The translations under genes were made by a program, and so were the position numbers. 64,000 nt of DNA from Rhodopseudomonas sp. Lineage in GTDB: Bacteria; Pseudomonadota; Alphaproteobacteria; Rhizobiales; Xanthobacteraceae. The notes under the pieces are model-generated. The model was given only the letters and a program-made list of their open reading frames with translations, did no database searches and was not told the DNA's origin. Within the stretch, counting starts at the first letter, position 1; the number at the start of each line of letters is the position of its first letter. Where the stretch lies: positions 393,554-457,553 of the forward strand of contig NZ_JACABA010000001.1 of the NCBI RefSeq assembly GCF_013377015.1, given 5' to 3'. Below, one piece after another: positions 47,567 to 56,528 of this stretch.

Positions 47567-48069
47567 TGCCTGGCGAGTTATGGCCCGCGGCCGGCGCGCT
47601 GCGCTGGCGAATGGTCACCGACGGCGTGATGGGCGGGGTGTCGCGCGGCAGCATCACCGAGCAAACCGTTGCAGGCTGCAGCGCGGTGCGGATGCGCGGC
47701 CAGGTCAGCACCGACAACAATGGCGGCTTCATCCAGATCGCGCTCGACCTCGCTCCGGATGGCGGCGCGATCGACGCCAGCGGCTTCAGCGGCGTCATCA
47801 TCGACGTGTTTGGCAATGACGAGAGCTACGGCGCGCATCTGCGCAGCACCGATCTGTTCCGGCCGCAGCAATCGTATCGACAAGAATTCGACGCCCCGCC
47901 GCGCTGGACCACGATCCAGCTGCCATTCTCACAATTCACGCCACACCGGACCGACGCGCCGCTGAATCTTGCCCGGCTGCGCCGGATCGGCCTGGTGGCG
48001 ATCGGCCGTGAATTTGATGTGGATCTATCGGTTGCGCGGCTGGCGCTCTATTGTTCTGCTCAAGCGTAA
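47563..48069 (+). CDS. CIA30-domain protein
   Basis: 168 residues of the CIA30/NDUFAF1-like beta-sandwich family: LRWRMVTDGVMGGVSRGSI, GGFIQIALDL, and FRPQQSYRQEFDAPPRWTTIQLPFSQFTP, ending in the RRIGLVAIGREFDVDLSVARLALY strand pair. Eukaryotic CIA30 assists complex I assembly; bacterial members are uncharacterised assembly or binding proteins. ATG at 47563 overlaps the hydrolase stop. Confidence 0.82.
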   Translation: MMPGELWPAAGALRWRMVTDGVMGGVSRGSITEQTVAGCSAVRMRGQVSTDNNGGFIQIALDLAPDGGAIDASGFSGVIIDVFGNDESYGAHLRSTDLFRPQQSYRQEFDAPPRWTTIQLPFSQFTPHRTDAPLNLARLRRIGLVAIGREFDVDLSVARLALYCSAQA

Positions 48070-48117
48070 CTTTTGACGAATGGCGACAGCGTTCGCCGCT
48101 TCCTACAAAGAGCAACC

Positions 48118-48615
48118 ATGTTCGGACCCAAACGCGACATGCCCGCTGACGGCCAGGAATCGGTGTGGGACTATCCGCGCCCGCCGAAGCTGGAGCCGGT
48201 TCCGCAGCGATTGCGCGTTGAGTTCAACGGCGAGACCATCGCCGACACCGTGTCAGGATTTCGCGTGCTCGAAACCAGCCACCCGCCGGTCTATTACATT
48301 CCGCCGGCCGATATCCGGATGGAATTCGCGCGGCCGGCGGCGGGCCAGTCGTGGTGCGAATTCAAGGGACAGGCGGCGTATTGGTCGCTCGAGGTCGGTG
48401 ACAGGCGATCGGAAAACGCGGCGTGGAGCTACCCAAGGCCTACGCCCGGCTTCGCCGCGATCGCCGGCTATCTCGCCTTCTATGCGTCGCGGGTGGATCA
48501 ATGTTCAGTTGGCGAGGACCAGGTGCAGCCGCAGCCGGGCGACTTCTACGGCGGCTGGATCACACCGAAAGTGGTCGGCCCGTTCAAGGGCGGCGCGGGG
48601 ACGCGCGGATGGTGA
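48118..48615 (+). CDS. DUF427 family protein
   Basis: 165 residues with the DUF427 fold signature: RVEFNGETIADTVSGFRVLETSHPPVYYIPPADI, then WCEFKGQAAYWSLEVGDRR and GYLAFYASRVDQC. The domain occurs in small soluble proteins of unknown activity. ATG at 48118 chosen over an in-frame ATG at 48073. The stop overlaps the bciB start. Confidence 0.8.
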   Translation: MFGPKRDMPADGQESVWDYPRPPKLEPVPQRLRVEFNGETIADTVSGFRVLETSHPPVYYIPPADIRMEFARPAAGQSWCEFKGQAAYWSLEVGDRRSENAAWSYPRPTPGFAAIAGYLAFYASRVDQCSVGEDQVQPQPGDFYGGWITPKVVGPFKGGAGTRGW

Positions 48616-49838
48616 GGCGCGACGATCCAGCCGCGGCGGTGTGGGCGCCGGCCGTCGCCGAACCGGCGCCGCGCGAACTCTGCACCGATTGCGGCGTATC
48701 GCGGATGAGCGACCCGAAGCAATGCGGCCAGGCCTGCCAGTTCATCAAGCCGGACTATCCGGCGATGGAACTGCGGGTCCACGGCCGTACCCGCGATCCG
48801 GCGCGCAGCGACGAGGAATTCTTCGGCCCGTTCCGCCGCATGGTGCGAGCCGCAATGAAAACGCCGCGTGAAAACGCGCAATGGACCGGCATCACCACGC
48901 GGATCGGCGAGCGGCTGCTGGAGACCGGCGCGGTCGACGCGGTGCTGACCATGGCGCCGGACCCGCTCGACAAATGGAAGCCGATGCCGGTGCTGGTGAC
49001 CAAAGCCGAAGGCATGGCGGAATGCCGCGGCATGCGGATGGGCTACGCGCCGTCGCTGGCGCTTTTGGAGCCGGCCCGCGCGATGGGCTACCGGCGGATC
49101 GCGGTGATCGGGATTCCCTGCCAGATCTACGCGCTGCGCCGGCTCGAACAGACGCTCGGCTTCGACAAGATCTATGTGATCGGCACGCCCTGCTCCGACA
49201 ACACCACCACCGCAAGCTTCCACGGCTTTCTCGATCTGCTGTCGGATCAGCCCGACACCATTACCTATCTGGAATTCCGCGCCGACTATCATGTCGAGCT
49301 ACGCTTCACTGACGGAACAGTGAAAGAAATCCCGTTCCTGCTGCTGCCGATTTCAAAACTGCCGCCGGATTTCTTCCCGATGACCTGCCGCACCTGCGTC
49401 GACTACACCAATACGCTGGCCGATATCACCGTCGGCTATATGGGCGGCCAGGGCGAGCAATGGCTCTTGGTGCGCAACCAACGCGGCGAGGAACTGCTCG
49501 AACTTCTTGGCGACGAGGTCAAGCTTAGCGAACCCGGCAGCGCCGGAAAGCGCGCGGCGCCGGTGAAGGGCTTTTTGAAAAACGTCGAACTTGCCGCCGG
49601 CGGGCTGCCGGTGCGCGGCATGCCGAACTGGCTGCGCCCGTTCATGGGCTGGCTGATGCCGAAGGTCGGGCCGCGCGGGCTGGAATTCGCCCGCGCCCGG
49701 GTCGAGATGAAAGCGGTCGAGACCGTGCTGCATCTGCGCCGGCAATTTCCGCAGCGGATGAAGAACATGATCCCCGCCCATGTCTGGGCGTTGGTAAAGC
49801 CCTACGGGCTGGAACCGCAAGACGGCGAGCGGAAGTAG
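48609..49838 (+). CDS. bciB: BciB-type ferredoxin-dependent 3,8-divinyl (proto)chlorophyllide reductase
   Basis: 409-residue FrhB/HCAR family iron-sulfur flavoprotein. N-terminal cysteines in ELCTDCGVSRMSDPKQCGQACQFI, the HGRTRDPARSDEEFFGPF segment, VLVTKAEGMAECRGMRMGYAPS, GIPCQIYALR, GTPCSDNTTT and MTCRTCVDYTNTLADITVGYMGG match the family that reduces the C8 vinyl group using reduced ferredoxin. BciB rather than F420 hydrogenase is supported by the pigment-gene setting. ATG 48609 overlaps the DUF427 stop. Confidence 0.84.
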   Translation: MVRRDDPAAAVWAPAVAEPAPRELCTDCGVSRMSDPKQCGQACQFIKPDYPAMELRVHGRTRDPARSDEEFFGPFRRMVRAAMKTPRENAQWTGITTRIGERLLETGAVDAVLTMAPDPLDKWKPMPVLVTKAEGMAECRGMRMGYAPSLALLEPARAMGYRRIAVIGIPCQIYALRRLEQTLGFDKIYVIGTPCSDNTTTASFHGFLDLLSDQPDTITYLEFRADYHVELRFTDGTVKEIPFLLLPISKLPPDFFPMTCRTCVDYTNTLADITVGYMGGQGEQWLLVRNQRGEELLELLGDEVKLSEPGSAGKRAAPVKGFLKNVELAAGGLPVRGMPNWLRPFMGWLMPKVGPRGLEFARARVEMKAVETVLHLRRQFPQRMKNMIPAHVWALVKPYGLEPQDGERK

Positions 49839-49983
49839 TTCGCTTCGGCGACAATGAGTCGCTGCCCTGCTGCGATTCGTCCGACTCCGCGCACAGGAAC
49901 CGGTCTTCCTTCCGATGGTTATGGTGGCGGCCGGCGTCGCTGATTGCAGCCGCGCGCGGCTTCCCCGATCACTGGAGGCTAAT

Positions 49984-50436
49984 TTGGACAAGGACATTCT
50001 GGATCATCTGAAGACGCTGCACACCAGCGCGATCGACGCCCGCAACGGCTACGAGGAAGCGCTCGAGGACGCCGAGGGCAAGGGCCTGACGCCGCTGTTC
50101 CGCGACATGATCGCGCTGCACGACGGCAATGCCGAGGAACTCGGCGGCGCGCTGATCAACGCCGGCGAAGAGGCCAATGACGAGGGCTCATTCATGAGCC
50201 TCGTTCATCAGACCATCATGAATGTGCGGTCGCTGTTCAACGGCCTCGACGGCAGCGTGTTGCCGGGACTGATCGACGGCGAGAAGCGCAATGTCGGCAA
50301 GTATGACGACGCGCTGAAGGTGACGAGCGCCACTCCCACGATCGCCGACATGCTCGCCGCGCAGCGCGACAAGATCGCGGCGAAAATCGCACTGATGGAA
50401 GCCCGCAAGGCCGCCTATGAGGCGACGGCGTCGTGA
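49984..50436 (+). CDS. Ferritin-like PA2169/DUF2383 four-helix protein
   Basis: 150 residues from TTG 49984, which has GGAGG five bases upstream. KDILDHLKTLHTSAIDARNGYEEALEDAEG and LFRDMIALHDGNAEELG fit the PA2169-type ferritin-like family (DUF2383), followed by MNVRSLFNGLDGSVLPGLIDGEKRNVGKYDDAL. Carboxylate and His residues could bind a di-metal centre. Stress or metal storage is the usual guess for the family; no direct link to photosynthesis is visible. Confidence 0.78.
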   Translation: MDKDILDHLKTLHTSAIDARNGYEEALEDAEGKGLTPLFRDMIALHDGNAEELGGALINAGEEANDEGSFMSLVHQTIMNVRSLFNGLDGSVLPGLIDGEKRNVGKYDDALKVTSATPTIADMLAAQRDKIAAKIALMEARKAAYEATAS

Positions 50437-50472
50437 CGCCGGTTCGTTGCCGCTGCGCATCGCAGACACGCC

Positions 50473-50502
50473 AAAAAATCGGGGGCCTTGAGCCCCCGAT
50501 TT
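50473..50502. terminator. Bidirectional terminator
   Basis: AAATCGGGGGC (50476-50486), loop CTTGA, GCCCCCGATTT (50492-50502). On the minus strand it ends in six T, so it terminates the 50519-50950 gene; on the plus strand it can end the ferritin-like gene. Confidence 0.8.
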
Positions 50503-50518
50503 CGCGTTCGACGATTGA

Positions 50519-50950
50519 TTACTTGGTGAGCGTGCCGGTCGATCCCGGCGAGGCGCCGACGCCGGCATCGGACGCGGTCGGCGCGACCCGAGTGTCGGTG
50601 CCGGGATTGTTCGGCTGATAGCGCTTCGGCTGGTTCAGTGCACCGGGCTGCGCCATGCCGGTGGTGGTGCCTTCGGGAACCGCAATCTGCGCGGTCTCGA
50701 TGCCGCGTTGCGACACGCCGGTGGCGAGCAGGCCCATCGCGATCAAAGCGAACACCGTAATGCCGAGCAGTTCCGGCAGCGCACCGTCGGGCGCGGCACC
50801 GCGTCCCGAACCGTCGCCTTCCAGCGCATCGGCGGCGGCCGCGCGATTGGATCGCGAGCGGATGAAATTGATAAACACGAAGCCGACGATGACGACGCCG
50901 GCGGCCAGCGTGAAAAACATCAGCCAGCTGATAGGTTGGTCTCCGTTCAT
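50519..50950 (-). CDS. Two-span membrane protein of unknown function
   Basis: 143 residues. Spans WLMFFTLAAGVVIVGFVFINFI and LLGITVFALIAMGLLATGV are separated by a 30-residue basic/acidic loop (RSRSNRAAAADALEGDGSG), with a Pro/Gly/Thr-rich C-terminal tail (KRYQPNNPGTDTRVAPTASD). No family recognised. The first ATG after a stretch of low coding quality is at 50950, with GGAGG upstream (GGAGGCACC). Confidence 0.66.
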   Translation of the reverse strand: MNGDQPISWLMFFTLAAGVVIVGFVFINFIRSRSNRAAAADALEGDGSGRGAAPDGALPELLGITVFALIAMGLLATGVSQRGIETAQIAVPEGTTTGMAQPGALNQPKRYQPNNPGTDTRVAPTASDAGVGASPGSTGTLTK

Positions 50951-51260
50951 GGTGCCTCCAGTTGGTTTGAACTCGGTCGAAGCCGAACGATCAAACCGCC
51001 AACGGAGGATTTGGTGATTAGTTCCCCGGGCCACGGGTTCCGGTGGGCGCGGCAGCAACCGTGCATGGACCATCTTTCCGGTGCGTTGACGCCTCACCAC
51101 GCTCCCGGTCATTCCGGGGCGCGAGCCCATCGGGCGAGCGAACCCGGAATCTTGCGGCAAGGGAGAGTGCTTCAGCGAGATTCCGGGTTCGCTCGCAGCA
51201 AGCTGCTCGCGCCCCGGAATGACGACATTCTTGCTTCTGGCGATTCGGTTCGCCTGGAAA
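50951..51260. repeat. Gene-free gap with a long inverted repeat (about 51109-51224)
   Basis: The 116-base element is an imperfect palindrome: GTCATTCCGGGGCGCGAGC at the left and GCTCGCGCCCCGGAATGAC at the right, with nested AACCCGGAATCT and AGATTCCGGGTT. A second copy is at 63773-63890. The rest of the gap (50951-51108) shows no gene. Confidence 0.82.
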
Positions 51261-52796
51261 CTAGCCGTAAGCGAAAGCCGGATCGTCGAGATCGATCGCC
51301 GGTAGTTGATCCTTCTCGCTCCAGTAATCCTGGCTGTGCTGCCATTCCGGCTTGTCGCCGCGTTTCGGCAGCAGGTGCATGCCGCGCATCAGATAGCCGG
51401 GATTGAAATTCTCCGGATCGATCCAGGAGAACAGCTGCATGTCCTTGTCCTCCGGCCGCAGCACCGGCATGACCTTGACCGCGCCCTTCTGCTTCATGTG
51501 ACCGAGCAGCCGGCAGACGAAATCGGCGACGAGATCGGCGCGCAGCGTCCAGCTGGCGCGGAAATAGCCGAAAACCCACACCATATTCGGCACGCCGGTG
51601 AACATCATGCCGCGATAGGTGACGGTGTCGGCGAAATCCAGCGGCCTGCCGTCGATCGAAAAATCGATGTCGCCGAGCACGTTGAGATTGAAGCCGGTGG
51701 CGGTGACGATGATGTCGGCGTCGAGCGTTTCGCCGGATTTCAGCAAGATGCCGGATTCGGTGAAGCGTTCGATCTCGTCGGTGACCACCGACGCCTTGCC
51801 GGAGGCGATGCCCTTGAACAAATCGCCATCCGGCACGAAGGCAATGCGCTGCCGCCACGGCCGGTAGCTCGGCGTGAAATGCGGCTCAAGATCGTAGTCC
51901 GGGCCGAGAAAGGCGCGAACGCCCCCCAGCAGTTCCTGCTTCACCACCTCCGGCTCGGTCATCGAGCGCTTGGTGAAGGCGGCCTGATCGAACAGGATCT
52001 TGCGACGTACGATCTCGTGGATCCAGTCCTCATTGACGCCGAGCTCGCGCAGCGTGTCGGCCAGTTCGATCTTGTTGCGGCCCGGAATGAAGTAGGTCGG
52101 CGAGCGCTGCAGCACCGTGACATGCTCGCAATCCGGTGCGATCGCCGGCACCAACGTCGCGGCGGTGGCGCCGGAGCCGATCACGATCACCTTCTTGCCG
52201 GCATAATCGAGGTCATTCGGCCAGGTCTGCGGATGCACGATCCGGCCCTTGAAGCTCTCCATCCCGGGCCATTCCGGGGTATAGCCCTCGGCGTGGCGAT
52301 AATAGCCCTGGCACATCCAGAGAAAATTCGCGGTGAAGCGGACGGTTTCGCCAGTGTCGGTGCGGACCGCCTCGATGGTCCAGCGATTGTCCGCGCTCGA
52401 CCAGCGCGCCGACACGATTCGGTGGCGATAGCGGATGTGGCGGGCCAGATCGTTGTCGTCGATCACCTCGCCCATATAGGCGCGGATCTCGGCCGCGGTC
52501 GCGATCGGCTTGCCGGTCCACGGCTTGAAGCGATAACCGAAGGTGTAGAGGTCACTGTCGGACCGGATTCCCGGATAGCGATGGGTCAGCCAGGTGCCGC
52601 CGAAGCTGTCCTGGGCCTCGAGCACCAGAAAACTGGTGCCGGGGCGCTGCGTGGTCAGGTGATAGGCGCCCCCTACCCCGGAGATCCCGGCGCCGGCGAT
52701 CAGCACATCGAAATGCTCGATATTCTGCGAGGCGGCATGAGCGGTATTCTGGGAAGCGGCGGCTGCGGATTCGGTGGCAGTGGCGACCTCGGACAT
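51261..52796 (-). CDS. Flavin-containing (Baeyer-Villiger type) monooxygenase
   Basis: 511 residues. FAD motif VLIAGAGISGVGGAYHL, the Baeyer-Villiger fingerprint FKGRIVHPQTWP and the NADPH motif VIVIGSGATAATLVPAIA, with VTATGFNLN near the C-terminal third. The substrate is unknown (ketone or heteroatom oxidation). ATG at 52796 chosen because the upstream in-frame part overlaps a terminator. Probably not part of the photosynthesis pathway. Confidence 0.88.
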   Translation of the reverse strand: MSEVATATESAAAASQNTAHAASQNIEHFDVLIAGAGISGVGGAYHLTTQRPGTSFLVLEAQDSFGGTWLTHRYPGIRSDSDLYTFGYRFKPWTGKPIATAAEIRAYMGEVIDDNDLARHIRYRHRIVSARWSSADNRWTIEAVRTDTGETVRFTANFLWMCQGYYRHAEGYTPEWPGMESFKGRIVHPQTWPNDLDYAGKKVIVIGSGATAATLVPAIAPDCEHVTVLQRSPTYFIPGRNKIELADTLRELGVNEDWIHEIVRRKILFDQAAFTKRSMTEPEVVKQELLGGVRAFLGPDYDLEPHFTPSYRPWRQRIAFVPDGDLFKGIASGKASVVTDEIERFTESGILLKSGETLDADIIVTATGFNLNVLGDIDFSIDGRPLDFADTVTYRGMMFTGVPNMVWVFGYFRASWTLRADLVADFVCRLLGHMKQKGAVKVMPVLRPEDKDMQLFSWIDPENFNPGYLMRGMHLLPKRGDKPEWQHSQDYWSEKDQLPAIDLDDPAFAYG

Positions 52797-52880
52797 CGTT
52801 CCTCGTGTTTTTTTGGTTGGTTGCCCGCACTCTGGCCCGAGCCCGCGGCTTTGCCCAGCGATTTTTCGGCGCCGCAAAAC

Positions 52881-52912
52881 AAAACGCCGCGGGCATCGCT
52901 GCCCGCGGCGTT
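52881..52912 (-). terminator. Terminator of the first puc operon
   Basis: AACGCCGCGGGCA and TGCCCGCGGCGTT flank a 4-5 base loop. On the minus strand the stem is followed by TTTTGTTTTG. It lies 19 bases beyond the stop of the repeat-protein gene at 52931-53218. Confidence 0.82.
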
Positions 52913-52930
52913 TCGTTGGAGGTGCGCTTC

Positions 52931-53218
52931 TTATTTCGCCAGAAGCAGCGGTGTTCCGGAGAACGACTTGTATTCGCCTTCCTGCTTGAGCAGCAGCGGC
53001 ATGCCGGAGAACGACTGGTACTCGCCCTCCTGCTTCAGGATCAGCGGCACGCCGGAGAACGACTGGTATTCGCCCTTCTGCTCCAAGATCAGCGGCGTGC
53101 CGGACATCGACTTGTACTCGCCCTTCTGCTCGAGGATCAGCGGGGTACCGGAATATGACTGGTACTCACCCTTTTGCTCCAAGATCAGCGGAGTGCCGGA
53201 ATATGATTGGTACGTCAT
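52931..53218 (-). CDS. Puc-operon repeat protein, six 16-residue repeats
   Basis: 95 residues made almost wholly of six tandem copies of S-(Y/M/F)-S-G-x-P-L-(I/L)-L-(E/K)-Q-x-G-E-Y-(Q/K). It starts MTYQSYSGTPLILEQKGEYQ. No Cys, no Trp, no signal peptide, no hydrophobic span. It follows the domain-bearing repeat protein by 11 bases and has its own AAGGA ribosome site. The strict alternation of PLLL-type and EYxSxSG segments suggests a short beta-solenoid or stacked hairpins (inference). Function unknown; last gene of pucBAC-1. Confidence 0.85.
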   Translation of the reverse strand: MTYQSYSGTPLILEQKGEYQSYSGTPLILEQKGEYKSMSGTPLILEQKGEYQSFSGVPLILKQEGEYQSFSGMPLLLKQEGEYKSFSGTPLLLAK

Positions 53219-53229
53219 GTTTGAGATCC

Positions 53230-53892
53230 TTATCTGGACAAAACTGGCAGACCCAGCCAGGAGGACAGTGGTGTGGGATTGTTCAACAGCAGCGGCTCGC
53301 CCGAATACGACTTGTACGGGCTACCGCTGTCGAGCAGCAGCGGCGTGCCGGAGAACGACTTGTAGGGACCGCTGCTGTCGAGCAGCAACGGCGTCCCCGA
53401 GAACGACTGATACGGGCCGGAGGTGTTGGCCAGCAGCGGCGTGCCGGAATAGAACTTGTCGCTGTCGGCCAGCAGCAGGTCGCCGGAGTAGGACTTGTAG
53501 GGACCCGACGTATCCAGCAGCACCGGGGCGTGCAGGATGTTGGAGAACGGGGTCGCCTCGCTGAGCTCGACCTCGCGCGGTCCGCTCGCCGGCAGGCTGA
53601 TCTTGTTCGGGCTGTACCGATCCAGGATCTCCGCCGCCTTGGCGCCGAAGCCGAATTCCGCCAGCACGGCGACGACGACGCCGCCCTTCTTGACGGTTTC
53701 GGCATAGGTCCTGGCTTCGGAGCGCGGAACATAGGCCCTGGTCAGCGCGGCCACGATGTCGTCAACCGAGGCGGTCTTGCCCGACTGAACGCCGGTGACG
53801 ACGTTGTACTTGAAGCTGCTCTTCTTCAGATCGGCTTCGATCGCGGCGATCTGTTTATTGGTGTCGTACAATCGGGTGATTGTTTGGGTCAT
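53230..53892 (-). CDS. Puc-operon protein: YflT-like domain plus SxSGTPLLL repeats
   Basis: 220 residues. Residues 1-95 (TITRLYDTNKQIAAIEADL, then YAETVKKGGVVVAVLAEFG and AAEILDRYSP) look like the general-stress-protein 17M/YflT-type domain. Residues 112-125 (EATPFSNILHAPVLL) form a cap. About five 16-residue repeats of the S-x-S-G-T-P-L-L-L-D-x-S-G-P-Y-K type fill 126-203, one shortened to 14. The C-terminal cap is NNPTPLSSWLGLPVLSR. It starts 18 bases after the pucC stop. No transmembrane segment. Function unknown; an LH2 or membrane-assembly role is inferred from operon membership. Confidence 0.85.
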   Translation of the reverse strand: MTQTITRLYDTNKQIAAIEADLKKSSFKYNVVTGVQSGKTASVDDIVAALTRAYVPRSEARTYAETVKKGGVVVAVLAEFGFGAKAAEILDRYSPNKISLPASGPREVELSEATPFSNILHAPVLLDTSGPYKSYSGDLLLADSDKFYSGTPLLANTSGPYQSFSGTPLLLDSSGPYKSFSGTPLLLDSGSPYKSYSGEPLLLNNPTPLSSWLGLPVLSR

Positions 53893-53910
53893 GTTTACTC
53901 CGTTTCAGTC

Positions 53911-55335
53911 TCAGGGCCCTGTCAATTGGCCCTGCATCAGCAAGCTGTCCCGCCGTCGAATGAGGGGGACCATCGTTACGAGCGTAGCGAAGAGCAAAAC
54001 GAGTTCGAGGCAATAGACAAAGTCATACCCCGCTGCTGCCCCCAACGAATTTTCCGGTGCGACCGCCGTCACCACATCGCGAAGAATGCCGCCGAGCGCG
54101 ATCGCCACGCCGGCGGCGGAGGCCTGCACCGCGCCCCATGCGCCGAGCGCCAGGCCGGCCTGATCCTTCGGCGCCGCGTTCATGGTCGCTGTCAGGGTGC
54201 CGTGCCCGAACAGCCCCGCGCCGAAACCGATCAGCAGCGTGCCGGTCCCGAACAGCAAGGCCGGGTGCAGCGTCGCCGACAGGCTGGCGGCGAAAATCAC
54301 GCACAGGAACGCCGGAATCCCGACCAGCGCGCCGTAGCTCGCCATCCGGAACGGATCGGCGCCGCGGCTCAGCACCCGCGAGGCGAGGCCGAAGCCGAAC
54401 AGCCCGCCGACCGCGAGCGCCGCGGTCAGCTTGGTGGTGTCGCCGACGCTGAGATGCAGGATCTGGCCGCCATAGGGCTCGAGCAGCACGTCTTCCATGC
54501 TGAACGCCATGGTGCCGAGGCCGACCGCGACCAGGCGCCGCGTCGCGTTCTTGCCATGAATGAAGGCGTTCCAGGAATCGCGGAAACTGGCGCTGCGCTC
54601 GTTCGTAACAGCACGTCGAGCCTGGTTGCGCGATTCCTGTTTCCACACTGCGACGCCGTTAAGCACGATCGTCACCACGGCCGAGCCCTGGATCACCTGG
54701 ATCAACCGGCCCGGCGAAAACTCCGCAAGCAACAGTCCGAAGATCAGCGCACTGGCGATCATTCCGAACAGCAGCATCACATACATCAGGCCGACCACCT
54801 TCGGTCGTGACTCCGGCGACGCAAGGTCGGTCGCCAGCGCAAGCCCGACGGTCTGGGTGGTGTGGACGCCGGCACCGATCAGCAGAAAGGCGAGCGCGGC
54901 TCCAGCCTGACCGATCCATGCCGGCGCGTGGCCGGCATCGCCGCCGCCGGACAGCACCAGCAGTGCGAACGGCAGGATCGCCAGCCCGCCGAACTGCACC
55001 ATGGTACCCTTGTAGAGAAACGGCACCCGACGCCAGCCCAGCACGGATTTGTGGACGTCGGACTTGAAGCCGATCAGCGCCCGGAACGGCGCGAAGATCA
55101 GCGGCAGCGACACCATGATTCCGACAATCGAGGCCGGAACGTTGAGCTCGACGATCATCACCCGGTTCAGCGTGCCGACCAGCAGCACCAGGGACATCCC
55201 GACCGAGACTTGAAACAGCGAAAGACGCAGCAGCCTGGACAGCGGCAGATCCGGAGTCGCCGCATCCGCGAAAGGCAGGAAGCGCGGGCCCAATGCAGCC
55301 CACACCTTCATCACTTTTTGGCTGACTGGGTTCAT
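53911..55335 (-). CDS. pucC: PucC, LH2 assembly/pigment transporter (copy 1)
   Basis: 474-residue member of the PucC family with about twelve transmembrane segments; MSLVLLVGTLNRVMIVELNVPASIVG and LEPYGGQILHLSVGDTTKLTAAL are conserved. Needed for LH2 assembly in Rhodobacter. ATG at 55335 (MNPVSQKV) matches copy 2 at 58057-59499; most of the protein is nearly identical, with differences in the first 20 residues, a loop around 235-250 and the C terminus. Confidence 0.95.
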   Translation of the reverse strand: MNPVSQKVMKVWAALGPRFLPFADAATPDLPLSRLLRLSLFQVSVGMSLVLLVGTLNRVMIVELNVPASIVGIMVSLPLIFAPFRALIGFKSDVHKSVLGWRRVPFLYKGTMVQFGGLAILPFALLVLSGGGDAGHAPAWIGQAGAALAFLLIGAGVHTTQTVGLALATDLASPESRPKVVGLMYVMLLFGMIASALIFGLLLAEFSPGRLIQVIQGSAVVTIVLNGVAVWKQESRNQARRAVTNERSASFRDSWNAFIHGKNATRRLVAVGLGTMAFSMEDVLLEPYGGQILHLSVGDTTKLTAALAVGGLFGFGLASRVLSRGADPFRMASYGALVGIPAFLCVIFAASLSATLHPALLFGTGTLLIGFGAGLFGHGTLTATMNAAPKDQAGLALGAWGAVQASAAGVAIALGGILRDVVTAVAPENSLGAAAGYDFVYCLELVLLFATLVTMVPLIRRRDSLLMQGQLTGP

Positions 55336-55474
55336 CGTCGAGCAATTCCGCCTGATGAGAGCCTGGCAACTTCCATCACCGGCCCCGATCGAAAACTGGA
55401 AACAGCACCACTTCGTGGCCGAGAGTGGACGGCGGTTCACACCCTAACGCGTCCGCCTCGGCTACAAAGCAAGC

Positions 55475-55498
55475 GACCGGGACCCTTGGATCCCGGTC
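55475..55498 (-). promoter_or_regulatory. pucA-pucC intercistronic stem-loop (operon 1)
   Basis: Perfect 8-base stem GACCGGGA/TCCCGGTC with an 8-base loop in the 192-base gap between pucA and pucC. The same element is kept in operon 2. Likely keeps pucBA mRNA in excess over pucC and downstream genes. Confidence 0.62.
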
Positions 55499-55527
55499 CA
55501 GCCACCAACAGCTCTTGACGAGCCGTA

Positions 55528-55716
55528 TTAGCCGATGGAGGGCGTGATGACCGAGCTCTCGATCGAGGCGGTCTTGCCGTTCCAGTACTTCGGGAACCAG
55601 GTGGTGTGCGAGATCAGCGCGTAGTGAACGAGGATCGCGATGATGGTGACGCTGCCCAGCAGGAGCGGGAGACCAACGGTCGGCTTGACCACAGTCCAAA
55701 TTCTACCTTGATTCAT
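55528..55716 (-). CDS. pucA: PucA, LH2 alpha polypeptide (copy 1, Tyr44-Trp45)
   Basis: 62-residue LH2 alpha chain. [20 protein letters not shown] is the typical N terminus, His31 (AILVHYALI) the B850 ligand, and Tyr44-Trp45 ([10 protein letters not shown]) the pair that in Rhodoblastus acidophilus LH2 hydrogen-bonds the B850 acetyl groups and gives an 850 nm band. C terminus SSVITPSIG. Confidence 0.96.
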   Translation of the reverse strand: MNQGRIWTVVKPTVGLPLLLGSVTIIAILVHYALISHTTWFPKYWNGKTASIESSVITPSIG

Positions 55717-55728
55717 TGTCGATACTCC

Positions 55729-55884
55729 TTAATGCAGCCAGGGCGAATAAACATACGCCAGGAAGTGAGCAACGATCGCGATCGCGCCGAAGACGCGGGT
55801 GCCGTCGATCACATGCTTGTGGAGCTCTTCCGATTCCGCGATTGTCAGGCCAGTCGGCCAGACCTTATTCGCATCATCTGCCAT
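55729..55884 (-). CDS. pucB: PucB, LH2 beta polypeptide (copy 1)
   Basis: 51 residues starting [20 protein letters not shown], with [12 protein letters not shown], His40 in [15 protein letters not shown] as B850 ligand. ATG at 55884 follows AGGAGGT (on the minus strand). pucA begins 12 bases after its stop. The protein is identical to copy 2, with a single silent base difference. Confidence 0.96.
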   Translation of the reverse strand: MADDANKVWPTGLTIAESEELHKHVIDGTRVFGAIAIVAHFLAYVYSPWLH

Positions 55885-56171
55885 AGTAATACCTCCTAAG
55901 AGACTTACGATCAGTTTCGTGCTGAACCCGCACGTAGGTTATCAGTCGCTGCTACGCCGAACAGATGTTCGATTGGTCTCAGCATTGTCCTGTTAGTCGC
56001 CTCGCCACCAAGACCGCGCCCCTACCACAAACCACTTGATGTCGGGACGAGGGGCCGATGCGAAGCCTCTTCACCCGTTTGGGCAGTCCCCGGTCTTCAA
56101 CGGGGAACCCCCAGGCTTGAGCAGGGAGGTTCCACGTTTTGGACAGGAGAAACCTGACCCATTCGAGCGGC

Positions 56172-56215
56172 TGTAAGCATAGCCTTACACAGAGACTTGT
56201 CAACTAAACGTGACA
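56172..56215. promoter_or_regulatory. Tandem PpsR operators of puc operon 1
   Basis: Two perfect TGT-N12-ACA boxes, 56172-56189 and 56198-56215, starts 26 bp apart with 8 bp between boxes. They lie about 290-330 bases upstream of pucB, implying a long leader. Confidence 0.8.
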
Positions 56216-56528
56216 ATTGGAGCGAGAAATGTGATTTGATTAACCAGATACCGTTCAATGCAATCTGCGGCACCCAGACACCTATTTCGGGTGCAGCCAT
56301 GCTGTCGACGAAATGTTTGTAAGCTGTTGAGTGGGGTTCGGTTTCTGACGACTTCCCGAATCTAGTCAGGAGTTGTCGTCCGGCATTTCCCTAAGGACGC
56401 TGTCGGCGCAAAAGCGCAAAAAAAAGCGCGCAGGAATCGACTCTTTAGTCGCAACGCCCGCGGACGTCGCGATCAAGCAGCGCAAGTGGCGGCGCATATG
56501 CGACCAGCGCAACAACAATCGCCAAACG

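Noticed and set aside
48609-49838. Coenzyme F420 hydrogenase beta subunit
   Set aside because: Same superfamily, but the cysteine pattern and pigment-gene operon fit BciB; no other F420 genes are seen.
51306-53564. 752-codon plus-strand frame opposite the monooxygenase and repeat genes
   Set aside because: Antisense to genes with clear motifs; its C-terminal part is the reverse reading of the 48-bp repeats.
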